A stretch of 64,000 nt of DNA from an uncultured Porphyromonadaceae bacterium (GTDB taxonomy: Bacteria > Bacteroidota > Bacteroidia > Bacteroidales > Muribaculaceae): assembly GCA_900541865.1 (NCBI GenBank), contig UQLO01000010.1, forward strand, positions 9,376 to 73,375. The letters are read 5' to 3'. Under the pieces are notes generated by a model that made no database searches, had not been told where the DNA came from, and saw nothing but the letters and a program-made list of their open reading frames with translations. This document shows, piece by piece, positions 7,228 through 16,698 of this stretch. Every line of letters starts with the position of its first letter. The stretch's first letter is position 1. A program made the translations under genes and the position numbers.

Positions 7228-10200
7228 CGGGCGTGCCGTCGAGCAGAGGATACCAAAGGAAAGCCTGCACTTCCGTGCCGTCGATTTCGGCGAGCAGACG
7301 TCGGTAGTTGGCCACCTGGAAGGTGTGGGCACGACGGCGGGTAGTTGTGAATTTGAAGTCTATTACGGTAAGAGTGCCGTCCGGAAGGCGAACCACGCGG
7401 TCCGGGCGGTACGTTTCGTTTGCGGCGGGGTCGTAGATAGAGCGTTCGGCAAAAACTTCGCAGTCGGGGCTGAACCAAGCCTTGACCAGGTCGGAGGCAT
7501 TGTCGAAGGCCTCGCGGAGCAGGGTGCGGTATTCCTCGGCCTCGGAGGGGCGGATGAAGCCACGGTTGAGGTGTGCGCCGATTGAGGCGTCGAGGTCGTC
7601 GAGGGTGGCCATATTCTCCAGGATGGAGTGCATGTTGTTTCCACGTCGGGCGGCGATGCGCATCCGGGGCGTACCGTCCGGAGTGTCGGTGACCTCCGAG
7701 CCGGCTTCGTCGCCGGTAAGGATTTTTTCGCTGAATACGTCGTCGACGCTTATCAGCTCGCGGGAATCCTCGCGGTGCACAACGAAATATGGTGGCGGAG
7801 GGCACACCGGGTCAGCCGGTTTGGGCGCGGTGGGCGCGGTGGGTTGCCCCAGTTCGTAGCATAAAGCCTCAACGGATTCGACTTCCTCGGGGTCCTGAGC
7901 GTCGGGAGCCAGCCAGCTCACGGTAGATGCACCGACGTTTGCGGCCAGGTCGACGGTGTTTTCGCCGGCTGTGCCGGAAGTCTGCAGCAACTCGCGGAGG
8001 TCGGCTCCGAAATTCTTCTTGTCGGAGTAGACGTTGAGTTCGCGGCACGCCCGCGTATAGGCCACGTAGCTCACGTTGATATTGTCGAGCACGTCGGCGT
8101 TTCGCTCAGCGGCGGCATAATCGGCGAATTCCGGGCAAATGTCGGGGTCGAGCAAGGCATCGTTCAAGCCGAGTGAAATCCGCGCCATCGGGGGCTTGTC
8201 GTCGGGGGCTATGGCGGTGAGTTTGTCCAGCGGGAGCCATATTTCGGTTTCTTTAGCCAACGCCCAGTCACCGAAGGGAATGTGGACGCAGTCGCGTTCG
8301 AGGCCCTTGGACTTGTGGATGGTCATCACCTGGACCGCATCGAGGTCGGACGGGGCCACAATAGCCCATACGCCGGAATTACGGTTGTAGGCGCCCACGA
8401 ATGCACTCACGGAGGGGTCCGAGCTTATGGAGTGCTTGATTGCGCGGTCCTGCAGGGCGGCGATGTAGGGCTGCTGGGCGATGCGCTCTTGGTCGGACAG
8501 CTTATGGCTTATGATACCCTCAATGAGAGCCACCAGGCTTGCCGGGTTTTCGGCCCGTATTGCGTGGATTTGCTCGCGCAGCGTTCCGGTGTCGGCGTCG
8601 TTGTTTTCCAGAGCCATGGCCAAGGCGTCTTCCGGGGGCAGCCCTTGGTTTACAAAGAAGTGGTAGCGGTTCTCGAAGTCGACGATGTCGTCGTGGGTGC
8701 CGTAGCGGGGTTTGCCGTCGTCGTCGACGTCGGCGCGCTCTGCCGAGGATGCGTAGACCTTCTCCACCAAAGCCAGCATACTCATTATGGTACGCACTGC
8801 CGGCGAGTTGCGCAGCAGCAGCGACTCGTTGCTGAGAATCGGTATGTCGGGATAGTTTTCGAGGAAGTGCGTAACGGTTTTGTTGCCCTGTTCAGTGGCG
8901 CGCACCAGAATGAGGATGTCGCGCCAGCGGTAGCCCGCCTCATGCTGGCTGCGTATGCGGTCGGCCATAAGTCCCAAAACCATATCGTCGGAGGGTTGCT
9001 CCTCGAAGACAGTGACGGTGACGTAGCCGTCGATTTTTTTCTTCAGAATCCGGGGGTCGACGTTCTGCACCACGCCGTTGTAGCTCGAAAATTTGTACCG
9101 TCGGCCGACGAGGCTGAACAGAGTGTTGTTGAAGCGCACTATTTCGGGAGCGCTGCGGCGGTTAGTGTTGTCGTCGGGGTGCGAGCCGCGCGGATTGTGG
9201 TCGGGGAAGTCCTGGTCGGGCACCACGGTGTCGAGCAGCGAGGAGTCCGAGTTTCGGAAGCGGTAGATCGCCTGCTTGACGTCGCCGATGATGAGGTTGT
9301 CGTGGCTGTCGGCAAGGGAATTGCTCACCAAGGGCTTGAGGTTGTGCCACTGCATGCGCGATGTGTCCTGGAACTCGTCGATGAGCAGGTTTTCGAGCTG
9401 CATTCCCAGTCGCTCGTAGATGAATGGCATCTCGGCGTCGGAGATGATACGCGTGAGGAGCTCGCCGGCGTCGCTGATGAGCATGGTGTTCTCCCGGCGC
9501 ATGAATTCCTCCATATTCCTCTCGGCCATAATCATAAACTCCGTCTCCACGAAGGAGTCGGCCATGCGGTTGAACACGGCGGCGCGGCAGAAAGCCTTCC
9601 AAGCGTTGCCGTAGAGTTCGGTCAGGGCTTCCGCCACGGAGAGCAGGTCGCCGTCGGAGAGTCCGAGCTTTTTCTGCGTGGTCTGGGTGATGCGGTTGGG
9701 GAAGGGTGTGCCGTCTTTGATGAAAGCCTTTGCATCGGTGCCTCCGAAGGTTTTTGAGGAAATCTCCGGCGGCGTGGCCGACATATTGTTGAGATTCTTG
9801 GTGTGGTAGCGAATGTCGTCGAAACTCAGGCCGAGGTCTGCGCATAGCGAGCCGAAAGCGACGGCGAGGGGCCTGACGGCGGCAATCTGGGCGTCGGCGA
9901 GACTGCGGAGGGCCTTGAGGTAGTCGTCGACCCGGGTCGGATTCTCCATAAAGCGGCGCATCTGGGCCGAGTGCTCTACGTACTTCTCGTTGAGGGCCGA
10001 ATCCATACGCTTGGCCAGGGTGGCGAGGATGCCACCGCTGCGGTTGAAGAAATTATAGTTTGAGCCGCTTGCCATACGGTCCAACATAAAGCTGCGTATC
10101 CAGCCGTAGAGGCGCTGTGATGCCGGCAGAGCGTGGTAGTTGAGTTGGTCGAGCATCTGCGAAACGCTCTGACGGATTGCGTCCTTGCGGTCCATGGAGA

Positions 10201-10663
10201 GTTCGTAGTCGCCCTGATGGTCGATTTCGCGCGAGAAGGTGCGCAGCACAGTCTGGAAGAAGCTGTCGATGGTGCTGACGTTGAAGGAGCCGTAGTCGTT
10301 GAGCAGTTCGTTGAGGGCGGTTGCGGCGGCGGCGCGCAGCGAGGGGCGGCTGCAGCCGTACTCGGCGACCAGCTTTTGGGCAAACAGCGTTTCATCGGCG
10401 AGCGGAGTGTCGGCGATATGTGCCAAGGCGTCGAGCTCGCGGATTATGCGGGTCTTCATCTCCTCGGTTGCGGCGTTGGTGAAGGTTATGGCGAGGATGG
10501 CGCGATGACGGTCCGGGGTGCGGTGTCCCGAGGGGGTGTGGGCATCGTCGTTGAGGGCATAGCTGCCGTCGCGACGTCGGATGCCGAGCAGTATTTTGAT
10601 GTACTCCAGCGCCAGGCTGAAGGTTTTGCCGGAGCCGGCGGAGGCTTTGTAGATTGTGAGCAT
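7217..10663 (-). CDS. AddA/RecB-like UvrD-family helicase-nuclease
   Basis: An 1,148-residue superfamily 1A helicase fused to a PD-(D/E)XK nuclease, the architecture of the motor-nuclease subunit of AddAB/RecBCD complexes that resect double-strand breaks. Walker A is ASAGSGKTF (GKT at 12-14), motif II is LLIDEFQDTS near 428, and VTIHKSKGLERD lies near 778. The C-terminal nuclease shows RPDRVV near 1086 and VIDFKF near 1103. No AddB/RecC partner is adjacent: the gene closes a long operon 16 bases after folA, and what follows is on the other strand. Naming it AddA rather than RecB is uncertain. Confidence 0.88.
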   Translation of the reverse strand: MLTIYKASAGSGKTFSLALEYIKILLGIRRRDGSYALNDDAHTPSGHRTPDRHRAILAITFTNAATEEMKTRIIRELDALAHIADTPLADETLFAQKLVAEYGCSRPSLRAAAATALNELLNDYGSFNVSTIDSFFQTVLRTFSREIDHQGDYELSMDRKDAIRQSVSQMLDQLNYHALPASQRLYGWIRSFMLDRMASGSNYNFFNRSGGILATLAKRMDSALNEKYVEHSAQMRRFMENPTRVDDYLKALRSLADAQIAAVRPLAVAFGSLCADLGLSFDDIRYHTKNLNNMSATPPEISSKTFGGTDAKAFIKDGTPFPNRITQTTQKKLGLSDGDLLSVAEALTELYGNAWKAFCRAAVFNRMADSFVETEFMIMAERNMEEFMRRENTMLISDAGELLTRIISDAEMPFIYERLGMQLENLLIDEFQDTSRMQWHNLKPLVSNSLADSHDNLIIGDVKQAIYRFRNSDSSLLDTVVPDQDFPDHNPRGSHPDDNTNRRSAPEIVRFNNTLFSLVGRRYKFSSYNGVVQNVDPRILKKKIDGYVTVTVFEEQPSDDMVLGLMADRIRSQHEAGYRWRDILILVRATEQGNKTVTHFLENYPDIPILSNESLLLRNSPAVRTIMSMLALVEKVYASSAERADVDDDGKPRYGTHDDIVDFENRYHFFVNQGLPPEDALAMALENNDADTGTLREQIHAIRAENPASLVALIEGIISHKLSDQERIAQQPYIAALQDRAIKHSISSDPSVSAFVGAYNRNSGVWAIVAPSDLDAVQVMTIHKSKGLERDCVHIPFGDWALAKETEIWLPLDKLTAIAPDDKPPMARISLGLNDALLDPDICPEFADYAAAERNADVLDNINVSYVAYTRACRELNVYSDKKNFGADLRELLQTSGTAGENTVDLAANVGASTVSWLAPDAQDPEEVESVEALCYELGQPTAPTAPKPADPVCPPPPYFVVHREDSRELISVDDVFSEKILTGDEAGSEVTDTPDGTPRMRIAARRGNNMHSILENMATLDDLDASIGAHLNRGFIRPSEAEEYRTLLREAFDNASDLVKAWFSPDCEVFAERSIYDPAANETYRPDRVVRLPDGTLTVIDFKFTTTRRRAHTFQVANYRRLLAEIDGTEVQAFLWYPLLDGTPVKV

Positions 10664-10679
10664 GAGGAGGGGCGGAGGG

Positions 10680-11165
10680 TCAGATTCGGATGAGGGTGTG
10701 GAGTGCGGCCGGAGGTTCGGAGCCGAAGGGCTCTACGGTGACGGTGCGGAAGCGCTCTAAGGGCAGCGGCGGCAGGAAGGTATCAGGCGCCTCGGCGGTG
10801 TCGGCCACTACGGTGAGATGAAGCACGTCGGCGGCGTCGGCAAGGGCGGCGTAGAGTCGTCCTCCTCCGATGATGAAAGTGTCGCCGGGGCCCTCGGCGG
10901 CCTTACGGAGGGCCTCCTCAGCAGAGGCGGCCGTCTCGGCGCCCTCGGCATGGTATGTGGAGTCGGTGGTGACGACAATGTTTCGGCGGCCGGGAAGGGC
11001 GCCGGGGAGACTTTCCCATGTTCGGCGCCCCATCACGATGGTATTTCCGGTAGTGAGTGCTTTGAAGCGCCGCAAATCCTGCCGGATGCGGTAGAGGAGG
11101 TCGCCGGCGCGTCCTATGGCGCCACGACGGTCGACGGCCACTATGAGATGAACGGCGGGTTTCAT
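10680..11165 (-). CDS. folA: Dihydrofolate reductase
   Basis: Reduces dihydrofolate to tetrahydrofolate with NADPH, regenerating the cofactor oxidised by thymidylate synthase. The 161-residue length is normal for the chromosomal enzyme. Visible family motifs are IVAVDRRGAIGRAGDLLY at the N-terminus, GNTIVMGRRTWESLP for the NADPH site, and FIIGGGRLYAAL. The position usually held by the substrate-binding acid falls in the DLRRFK segment. The start overlaps the thyA stop in ATGA, so the two enzymes of the thymidylate cycle are translationally coupled. Confidence 0.95.
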   Translation of the reverse strand: MKPAVHLIVAVDRRGAIGRAGDLLYRIRQDLRRFKALTTGNTIVMGRRTWESLPGALPGRRNIVVTTDSTYHAEGAETAASAEEALRKAAEGPGDTFIIGGGRLYAALADAADVLHLTVVADTAEAPDTFLPPLPLERFRTVTVEPFGSEPPAALHTLIRI

Positions 11166-11956
11166 ACGGCAACGTCGGCTTTGATGTGTGGATGCGGGTC
11201 GTAGCCCTCGAGACGGAAGTCGGAGTAGTCGAAGTCGAAAATGCTCTTTTGGTCGCCTTCGATGACCATACGGGGCAGCGGACGTGGCTCGCGGGAGATT
11301 TGCAGACGAGCCTGCTCGAGGTGGTTGGAGTAGAGATGGGCGTCGCCCAGGGTGTGCACGAAGTCACCGGGACGCAGCCCGGTCACCTTGGCCATCATCA
11401 TGGTTAGCAAGGCGTAGGAGGCGATGTTGAAGGGCACGCCCAGAAAGCAGTCGGCGCTGCGCTGGTAGAGCTGGAGGCTGAGCCTGCCGTCGGCGACGTA
11501 GAACTGGAACAGAGCGTGGCAAGGCGCAAGGGCCATGTCGGGCAGCTGGGCCACATTCCATGCGCTCACCACGATGCGGCGGGAGTCGGGGTCGTGGCGT
11601 ATGGTCTGTTCGGCGGCAGCAATCTGGTCGATGAAGCCACCGCGGTAGTCGGGCCACGACCGCCACTGCGCGCCGTAGACCGGTCCGAGCGAGCCGTCCT
11701 CCCGAGCCCATTCGTTCCAAATCCGTACGCCATGTTCCTGAAGGTAGCCCACGTTGGTGTCGCCGCGCAGAAACCACAGCAGCTCGTAGATAATCGACTT
11801 TAGGTGCAGCTTCTTGGTAGTCACCAGAGGGAAGCCATCTTCAAGGTTGAAGCGCATCTGGTAGCCGAAGGTGCTCATAGTTCCGGTGCCGGTTCGGTCG
11901 CCCTTGGGGGTGCCGTGGCGCAGGATGTGGTCCAGGAGTTCGAGGTACTGTTTCAT
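11162..11956 (-). CDS. thyA: Thymidylate synthase
   Basis: Methylates dUMP to dTMP using methylene-tetrahydrofolate. The chosen start gives 264 residues, the same length as E. coli ThyA, beginning MKQYLELLDHIL. The catalytic cysteine is in LAPCHALFQFYV, and the folate/nucleotide sites show DRTGTGTMS, DPDSRRIVVSAWN and LYQRSADCFLGVPFN. A much longer upstream extension of the reading frame is out of register with the polyferredoxin gene and is rejected. ATGA overlaps exist at both ends, with the polyferredoxin upstream and folA downstream. Confidence 0.97.
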   Translation of the reverse strand: MKQYLELLDHILRHGTPKGDRTGTGTMSTFGYQMRFNLEDGFPLVTTKKLHLKSIIYELLWFLRGDTNVGYLQEHGVRIWNEWAREDGSLGPVYGAQWRSWPDYRGGFIDQIAAAEQTIRHDPDSRRIVVSAWNVAQLPDMALAPCHALFQFYVADGRLSLQLYQRSADCFLGVPFNIASYALLTMMMAKVTGLRPGDFVHTLGDAHLYSNHLEQARLQISREPRPLPRMVIEGDQKSIFDFDYSDFRLEGYDPHPHIKADVAV

Positions 11957-12825
11957 CGGGAGGTCGTTTGGGTTTTGTCGCCGCAGGGGGCAGAGTGGGG
12001 CTGTTTGATGTTGACGGAAGGTCCGGCGCCGCCGGAGGTTTGCATCAGGGGCATGCCGAGGGTATGACGGCCGGAGCGGTAGGTGATGGCGTCGTTTGGG
12101 CATACGGCCATACAGTCGAAGCACACCACGCACCGCGAAACGTCGACGGTATGGTCGATCAGGTTGATACATTCGGCTTTGCAGACGCGCTCGCACTCGC
12201 CGCAGTTGATGCATTTGTCGGTGTTGATGTCGGCATGGAACACCGTTCGTCGTGCCGGCACCGACAGCAGCGTGCCTATGGGGCACACCGAGTTGCACAG
12301 AATTCGGCCTCTTCGCCAGGCGCACACCACGATGAGCAGGAAGGTGGCGGAGGCCACGGCGAATACCGACAGGGTGAATTTGGTCTCTATGCTGTGCAGT
12401 CCGAGCGGACGCACGATGAACTCTTCGATAATTCGCGCATAGTTAGTGAAGGGGTCGAGCAAAGTCGGCACCACCGGGCCGCCCACCAAGATGAACACCA
12501 GGGCCATGCCGAAGAAAATCCAGCGGGCGCCCGTCATCGGCGGCCGGTAGCGGAAGTTGCGGCGCCGCCGGCTCAGACCGCGCTCTACGGCGGCCGCGCA
12601 GTCCATGGCCGTGCCCAGCGGGCAAACGGCCGAGCAGAAAATCCGGCCGTAGATGAAGGTCGCCAATATCCAGAACAACAGGCACACGCCGGAACCGGAA
12701 AGGATTGCCGTCAGCATCTTGAACTTGTAGAACACGGCATCATATCCCGCAATGAGCGCCCACGCCGGCAGCAGCATGGTGGCCAGAGCCAGAACAATGC
12801 GGATGATGCGTATCGACTTGTACAT
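11953..12825 (-). CDS. Membrane polyferredoxin, NapH-like 4Fe-4S protein
   Basis: A 290-residue inner-membrane protein with about four or five hydrophobic segments and two soluble ferredoxin modules near the C-terminus. Cysteine clusters are FCSAVCPLGT and LCNSVCPIGT flanking the membrane spans, then CINCGECERVC and CVVCFDCMAVCP, enough for two regular [4Fe-4S] clusters plus the membrane-proximal CxxxCP pairs typical of NapH. Such proteins pass electrons from quinol to a periplasmic or membrane reductase, but no partner enzyme is present here. The stop overlaps thyA in ATGA, so it shares an mRNA with nucleotide-synthesis genes. The substrate is unknown. Confidence 0.85.
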   Translation of the reverse strand: MYKSIRIIRIVLALATMLLPAWALIAGYDAVFYKFKMLTAILSGSGVCLLFWILATFIYGRIFCSAVCPLGTAMDCAAAVERGLSRRRRNFRYRPPMTGARWIFFGMALVFILVGGPVVPTLLDPFTNYARIIEEFIVRPLGLHSIETKFTLSVFAVASATFLLIVVCAWRRGRILCNSVCPIGTLLSVPARRTVFHADINTDKCINCGECERVCKAECINLIDHTVDVSRCVVCFDCMAVCPNDAITYRSGRHTLGMPLMQTSGGAGPSVNIKQPHSAPCGDKTQTTSR

Positions 12826-12843
12826 GACGGCAGGGGTCCGGTG

Positions 12844-13614
12844 CTATCGGGCCGGTTCGAGGCGGTTTGTGGTTATAAAGTCAACCCCCATGCGGGCGAG
12901 CGAATCGGCCAATGCCGGACTGTCGACCGTCCAGCAGTTCACTTTCAGGCCGGCTTGGTGGCAACGGCGCACGTCGGCCTCGGTGAGGAAATCGTGGGCT
13001 ATGTCGGGGTGGAGCCGCAGGCTGTCGCACCAGTCGATGCGTTCGGTCCATCCGGTTCGCCCCAGAAACTGCAACTCCATATCGGGCCAATTGGCGCGGA
13101 TATACTCCAGGCAGGGACGCATGGAGGTGAGGATAACAGCTCGCTGGCGCATGCCGGCGGCGGTGATGCTGTCGATTAGCATCGGGATGTTGGAGAAATC
13201 GTTGGAGTTGATGCCGGTGCTCCATTTGAGCTCTATTACGGGTCGCGCATCGCCCTGGCGGCAGATGGCGAGGTACTCGCCTAAGGTGGTGATGGTTGCG
13301 GTGTACGTGGAGTCGCCGCGAGTCTGCACAAGCGGCCGGGCGCGGAGTTGCTCCAGGGTAGCTTCGGCCACTTCGAGGTCGCCGCCCAAGCGTCGGGTGT
13401 CGGTGTCGTGGCAGAGCACGAGGGCGCCGTCGGCGCTGACGCGGACGTCGGTTTCGAGATAGCGGTAGCCGCGGGCTATGCCGGCCCGGAAGGCGTCGGC
13501 AGTGTTTTCCACACCGATATTGCAGCCGCGGTGGCCAACCAGAACGGGCTGCGAGGCGAAGGCGGCTGCCGCCGAGGTCAGGGCTGCGGCTAAGATGAGA
13601 GAAGTCGTTTTCAT
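12844..13614 (-). CDS. Secreted glycerophosphodiester phosphodiesterase
   Basis: Hydrolyses glycerophosphodiesters to glycerol-3-phosphate and an alcohol. The protein (256 residues) starts with a clear signal peptide, MKTTSLILAAALTSAAAAFA. The TIM-barrel GDPD signature follows at once: VGHRGCNIGVENTADAF supplies the catalytic histidine and ENT motif, ETDVRVSADGALVLCHD the metal ligands and second histidine, and ARPVIELKW a further strand. It ends with the usual GVDFITTN motif. It sits 18 bases from each neighbour in the long minus-strand operon, consistent with a periplasmic role in lipid headgroup salvage. Confidence 0.92.
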   Translation of the reverse strand: MKTTSLILAAALTSAAAAFASQPVLVGHRGCNIGVENTADAFRAGIARGYRYLETDVRVSADGALVLCHDTDTRRLGGDLEVAEATLEQLRARPLVQTRGDSTYTATITTLGEYLAICRQGDARPVIELKWSTGINSNDFSNIPMLIDSITAAGMRQRAVILTSMRPCLEYIRANWPDMELQFLGRTGWTERIDWCDSLRLHPDIAHDFLTEADVRRCHQAGLKVNCWTVDSPALADSLARMGVDFITTNRLEPAR

Positions 13615-13632
13615 AGCATTGTGTCGTGGGGT

Positions 13633-15690
13633 TCAGCGCCTTGCGGCGGTGTTGGTAGTGTTTCGGCGCATACCGGAAGTGCCGCCGCTGCCGGAGCGGT
13701 TGCTGCGCGGTGTGAAGGGGTCGCGCAGGCGTTCCTGCTCGTCCTCCCAGGACTCTTCTTCCTCTACCGGCGCCTGCTCACCGCGCTGCAGCTTGGGTTT
13801 GTTCTTCTTGATAGCGTATGGCTTCTGGGTGTCGACGGAGAGCTCGTCCAAGAGCCATGTCTGCTCCACATCCCAGTTTTTCTTCAGATTAAGCTTTTTG
13901 GCGAAGTAGTAGACGTCCTCGGGCTGGCGGTTGTCGGCGATGGAGCCGGTGTCCCACTTGCCGTTTGCGTTGGTGTCGACAATAAGTCGGGCATAGTATG
14001 TGCCGGGGTCTATGTAGCGTATGGTGACCTCTTCGGTACCGGTCGGTTTGACCACGCGGCGCACCGGCTCGTCGCTCGAGCTGAGCAGCTCGACCACGGC
14101 CTGTATTGAGTCCGTTTCCGGCAGGCGGAAGATGAGGTTGGCATAGTCCTCCGGTTGAGTGACGGTGAACTCGTGGGCGAAGGGGCGGTTCCACGTGCCG
14201 TAGATGCTTCGCGCCGCCAGGGTGTCGATGGAGAGTCGGTAATGTGCTCCTGGTGTCCATTCACGCTCTATCTTCCGTCGGGTTAGAACGTTGGCCGAGT
14301 CGGGCAGCAGTCGCACCGGCAGGGGTCGCCAGAGGGTGTCGTCCTGAATTTCGAGGTGTACGCCGGCGGAGTCAAGGCTCAGCCAGGGCACATCGGAGTC
14401 GAGAATCACGGGCTGATAGAGGTGGTGGCGCGTGGAGCTTACCGCCGTGAGGTTGAAGTACTCCATATCGGGAGGCGGCAGGGGGATGGTGTCGCCGGTG
14501 AGGGAGTCGACGCGGAATGTCGGCGCCTCTTCCTCTTTGTCCTTGTCCTTCTTTTTCTTTTTGTCCTTTGTTTTGGGGTCTTTGAAGAAGAAACGCAGGG
14601 TATCGGTGGTCCACACAAGGTTGTCGGTGGTGTCGGTCTTGAGGTAGCGCACGCTCAGGCGCAGGGAGTCGGCGGCCAGCACGGTGGTGTCTGCAATCCA
14701 GTACTCGAGGGAGTCGGCGGTGGCGTTGACGCGCCGCAGAGCCCAGCGGTCGGAGAGCTCGCCGGCGCCGGGAGCGCCGTCGACGATGCGCACCTCCGGC
14801 AGGGTGTCCTGCGGGGCGCCGAAGTCGAGGGTGATTCGTCGGCGTTCGGGCCGCTTGTAGTCAGCGAGATAGCTGGATTTGTAGCCGGTGTTGAACCATG
14901 CCAGGAAGACGTCGTTCGGAAGGTATTGTCGGCCGTCGCGGAAAACGATGGAGTCGGAGCGGTCGGCGGCGAAGAGGGTGTCGGCCACGGTTATGCTCTC
15001 CACGTAGGGCGAGACGGTAGCCGAATAGAAAGCGACGTCCTCGGAGCGGTCCCAATGGTAGTCGCGGTTTACGTCGTTGACGGCAAAGACGCGGTATTCT
15101 CCCGGAGCGAGGTTGCGTATTGTGAACTGACCCAGCTGGTTGGTGCGTGCAATGCGCTCCATCGGCAAGGTGCTGATGGCAGTGTCGGAAAGATTGGAGT
15201 ATACGCCCACGAGCATGCCCTGTGCCGGCTCGAGGTTCTCGGCCTGCAGAACTATTCCGGAGATTCGCAGGGTGTCGATGGTGGGTCCGGTCGAGAAGTC
15301 GAGGGCGAAGCCATCGAGGATATTGCCTTCGTTGAGGTCTTTGATGGCGTCGCCGAAGTCGATGGAGTAGGTGGTGCTGTCCAGGAGGGTGTCGCGAAAT
15401 TCGACCGTGAGACGGCGGCCGTTGGCCGTTACCTGCGGGGGCGTTTTCTGCGCCGGCGACACCACCACTTTGGTGAAAGCGTCCTCAAGTTGGATATTTT
15501 CGTCGAAGTAGGCCGTAAGCCGCTTTTTGGTGAAGTTCACCTGGCCCGGCATAGGGTCAGAGCGTACGAACACCGGCGGAGTTTCGTCGCGCGGGCCACC
15601 CTCGGGGCGCCCCATGTTTGCGCATGCCGCGGCCAGCCCTATAAGGGGCACAGCCACAAGCGCTTGCATCCATCGGCGGTTCACATCCAT
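13633..15690 (-). CDS. Large lipoprotein with N-terminal SbsA-type Ig-like domain
   Basis: A 685-residue exported lipoprotein. With the ATG at 15690 the N-terminus is MDVNRRWMQALVAVPLIG followed by AAAC (C23) as the lipidation site; the reading frame extends further upstream but that part overlaps the previous gene. Residues about 35-135 match the Big_5/SbsA Ig-like module (DETPPVFVRSDPMPGQ, LTAYFDENIQLEDAF). A strongly charged Lys/Asp/Glu stretch lies in the middle (KDKKKKKDKDKEEE) and the C-terminus is Arg/Gly/Ser-rich and basic. Such proteins are common in Bacteroidetes and presumed to be surface or periplasmic, with no known reaction. Confidence 0.8.
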   Translation of the reverse strand: MDVNRRWMQALVAVPLIGLAAACANMGRPEGGPRDETPPVFVRSDPMPGQVNFTKKRLTAYFDENIQLEDAFTKVVVSPAQKTPPQVTANGRRLTVEFRDTLLDSTTYSIDFGDAIKDLNEGNILDGFALDFSTGPTIDTLRISGIVLQAENLEPAQGMLVGVYSNLSDTAISTLPMERIARTNQLGQFTIRNLAPGEYRVFAVNDVNRDYHWDRSEDVAFYSATVSPYVESITVADTLFAADRSDSIVFRDGRQYLPNDVFLAWFNTGYKSSYLADYKRPERRRITLDFGAPQDTLPEVRIVDGAPGAGELSDRWALRRVNATADSLEYWIADTTVLAADSLRLSVRYLKTDTTDNLVWTTDTLRFFFKDPKTKDKKKKKDKDKEEEAPTFRVDSLTGDTIPLPPPDMEYFNLTAVSSTRHHLYQPVILDSDVPWLSLDSAGVHLEIQDDTLWRPLPVRLLPDSANVLTRRKIEREWTPGAHYRLSIDTLAARSIYGTWNRPFAHEFTVTQPEDYANLIFRLPETDSIQAVVELLSSSDEPVRRVVKPTGTEEVTIRYIDPGTYYARLIVDTNANGKWDTGSIADNRQPEDVYYFAKKLNLKKNWDVEQTWLLDELSVDTQKPYAIKKNKPKLQRGEQAPVEEEESWEDEQERLRDPFTPRSNRSGSGGTSGMRRNTTNTAARR

Positions 15691-15709
15691 AGGGGGCGGC
15701 TTGAGGGGT

Positions 15710-16681
15710 TCAATAAGTGCGGTCGATGACGAAGTCGAGCAGCGAGGCCAGCTCCTCTTTCTGGGAACCGTCGGGAAGGGGAGCCAGGGCGCGTATGCCT
15801 TCCTCACGCAGGGCGTGCATGGTTTCGCGGGCGCGGTCTACGCCGCCATGGCTGCGCGCATAGTGCTGAAGCTCGGCGATTTCCGCTTCGCTCAGAGTGC
15901 CCTTGCGCACCAACTCGAGCATGCGGGGTCGCTCGGGGCAGTCGACCTCCAGAGCGTAGAGCAGCGGAAGCGAAATCTTGCCTTCGCGCAGGTCGTTGCC
16001 TGTGGGCTTGCCGACTTCGGCGTCGTAATAGTCGAAAATGTCGTCGCGGATCTGGAAGCAGCGGCCGAAAGCGCGGGCATAGCGCTCGAGGGCATCAAGA
16101 CGGTTGTCGTCGACGCCGGCTGCCAGGCAGCCCATGCGTGCGCTGCTCACGAAGAGTGATGCCGTTTTGTAGTCGATTATAGCAAAATATGTGTCGATGT
16201 CGAGAGTGTGCTCGCGGGCGTTGAATATCTGGTCTATTTCGCCCGTCGACAGTTTGCGCCCCAGGCTGCAGAGCGCCTCGACGATGCGAATATCGGCCGT
16301 CGATATTGCCTCCTGCATGGCCGACGAGGTGAAGAAGTCGCCGACGAGCACTGCTATGTGGTTGTCCCACACCGCATTGATAGTCGGAAAGCCGCGACGT
16401 GTCGGGCTGGCGTCGACGATGTCGTCGTGGATAAGCGAAGCATTGTGCAGAAGCTCAACGGAGGCGGCCGCGGCGACAACCTTGTCGGTCACCGGGCCGA
16501 ACATGGAGGCGCACACCATCAGCATCAGGGGTCGCAGTTGCTTGCCCTTGGTGCGCAGCTGCGCCGCTACCACTTTGGCCATCAACGGGTTGGAACTCTC
16601 CAACTGGGTGGCTATGCGGTCGTTCAGTCTTTCGAGCTCGCTGCAGTGGCGCTCTTGAAATGTTTTAAGCGTGTGTCTCAT
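15710..16681 (-). CDS. Polyprenyl diphosphate synthase (trans-prenyltransferase)
   Basis: Head-to-tail condensation of isopentenyl diphosphate onto an allylic primer to make the long polyprenyl diphosphate used for the menaquinone side chain. The protein has 323 residues, normal for IspB-type enzymes. The first aspartate-rich motif is LIHDDIVD (DDIVD at 86-90) and the second is FQIRDDIFDYYD (213-217); GKQLRP near 46 matches the isopentenyl diphosphate site. Chain length cannot be read reliably. A promoter box lies 18 bases upstream, making this the likely first gene of the operon running to the helicase-nuclease. Confidence 0.92.
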   Translation of the reverse strand: MRHTLKTFQERHCSELERLNDRIATQLESSNPLMAKVVAAQLRTKGKQLRPLMLMVCASMFGPVTDKVVAAAASVELLHNASLIHDDIVDASPTRRGFPTINAVWDNHIAVLVGDFFTSSAMQEAISTADIRIVEALCSLGRKLSTGEIDQIFNAREHTLDIDTYFAIIDYKTASLFVSSARMGCLAAGVDDNRLDALERYARAFGRCFQIRDDIFDYYDAEVGKPTGNDLREGKISLPLLYALEVDCPERPRMLELVRKGTLSEAEIAELQHYARSHGGVDRARETMHALREEGIRALAPLPDGSQKEELASLLDFVIDRTY

Positions 16682-16698
16682 TAGGTCCTAAAGATGTG

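Noticed and set aside
8282..9757. A 491-residue plus-strand frame opposite the helicase-nuclease
   Set aside because: The opposite strand carries all helicase motifs; this frame shows no domain and is a codon-bias shadow.
11957..12325. A long N-terminal extension of thyA
   Set aside because: It lies in another frame of the polyferredoxin gene; the start at 11956 gives the exact family length and an ATGA overlap.
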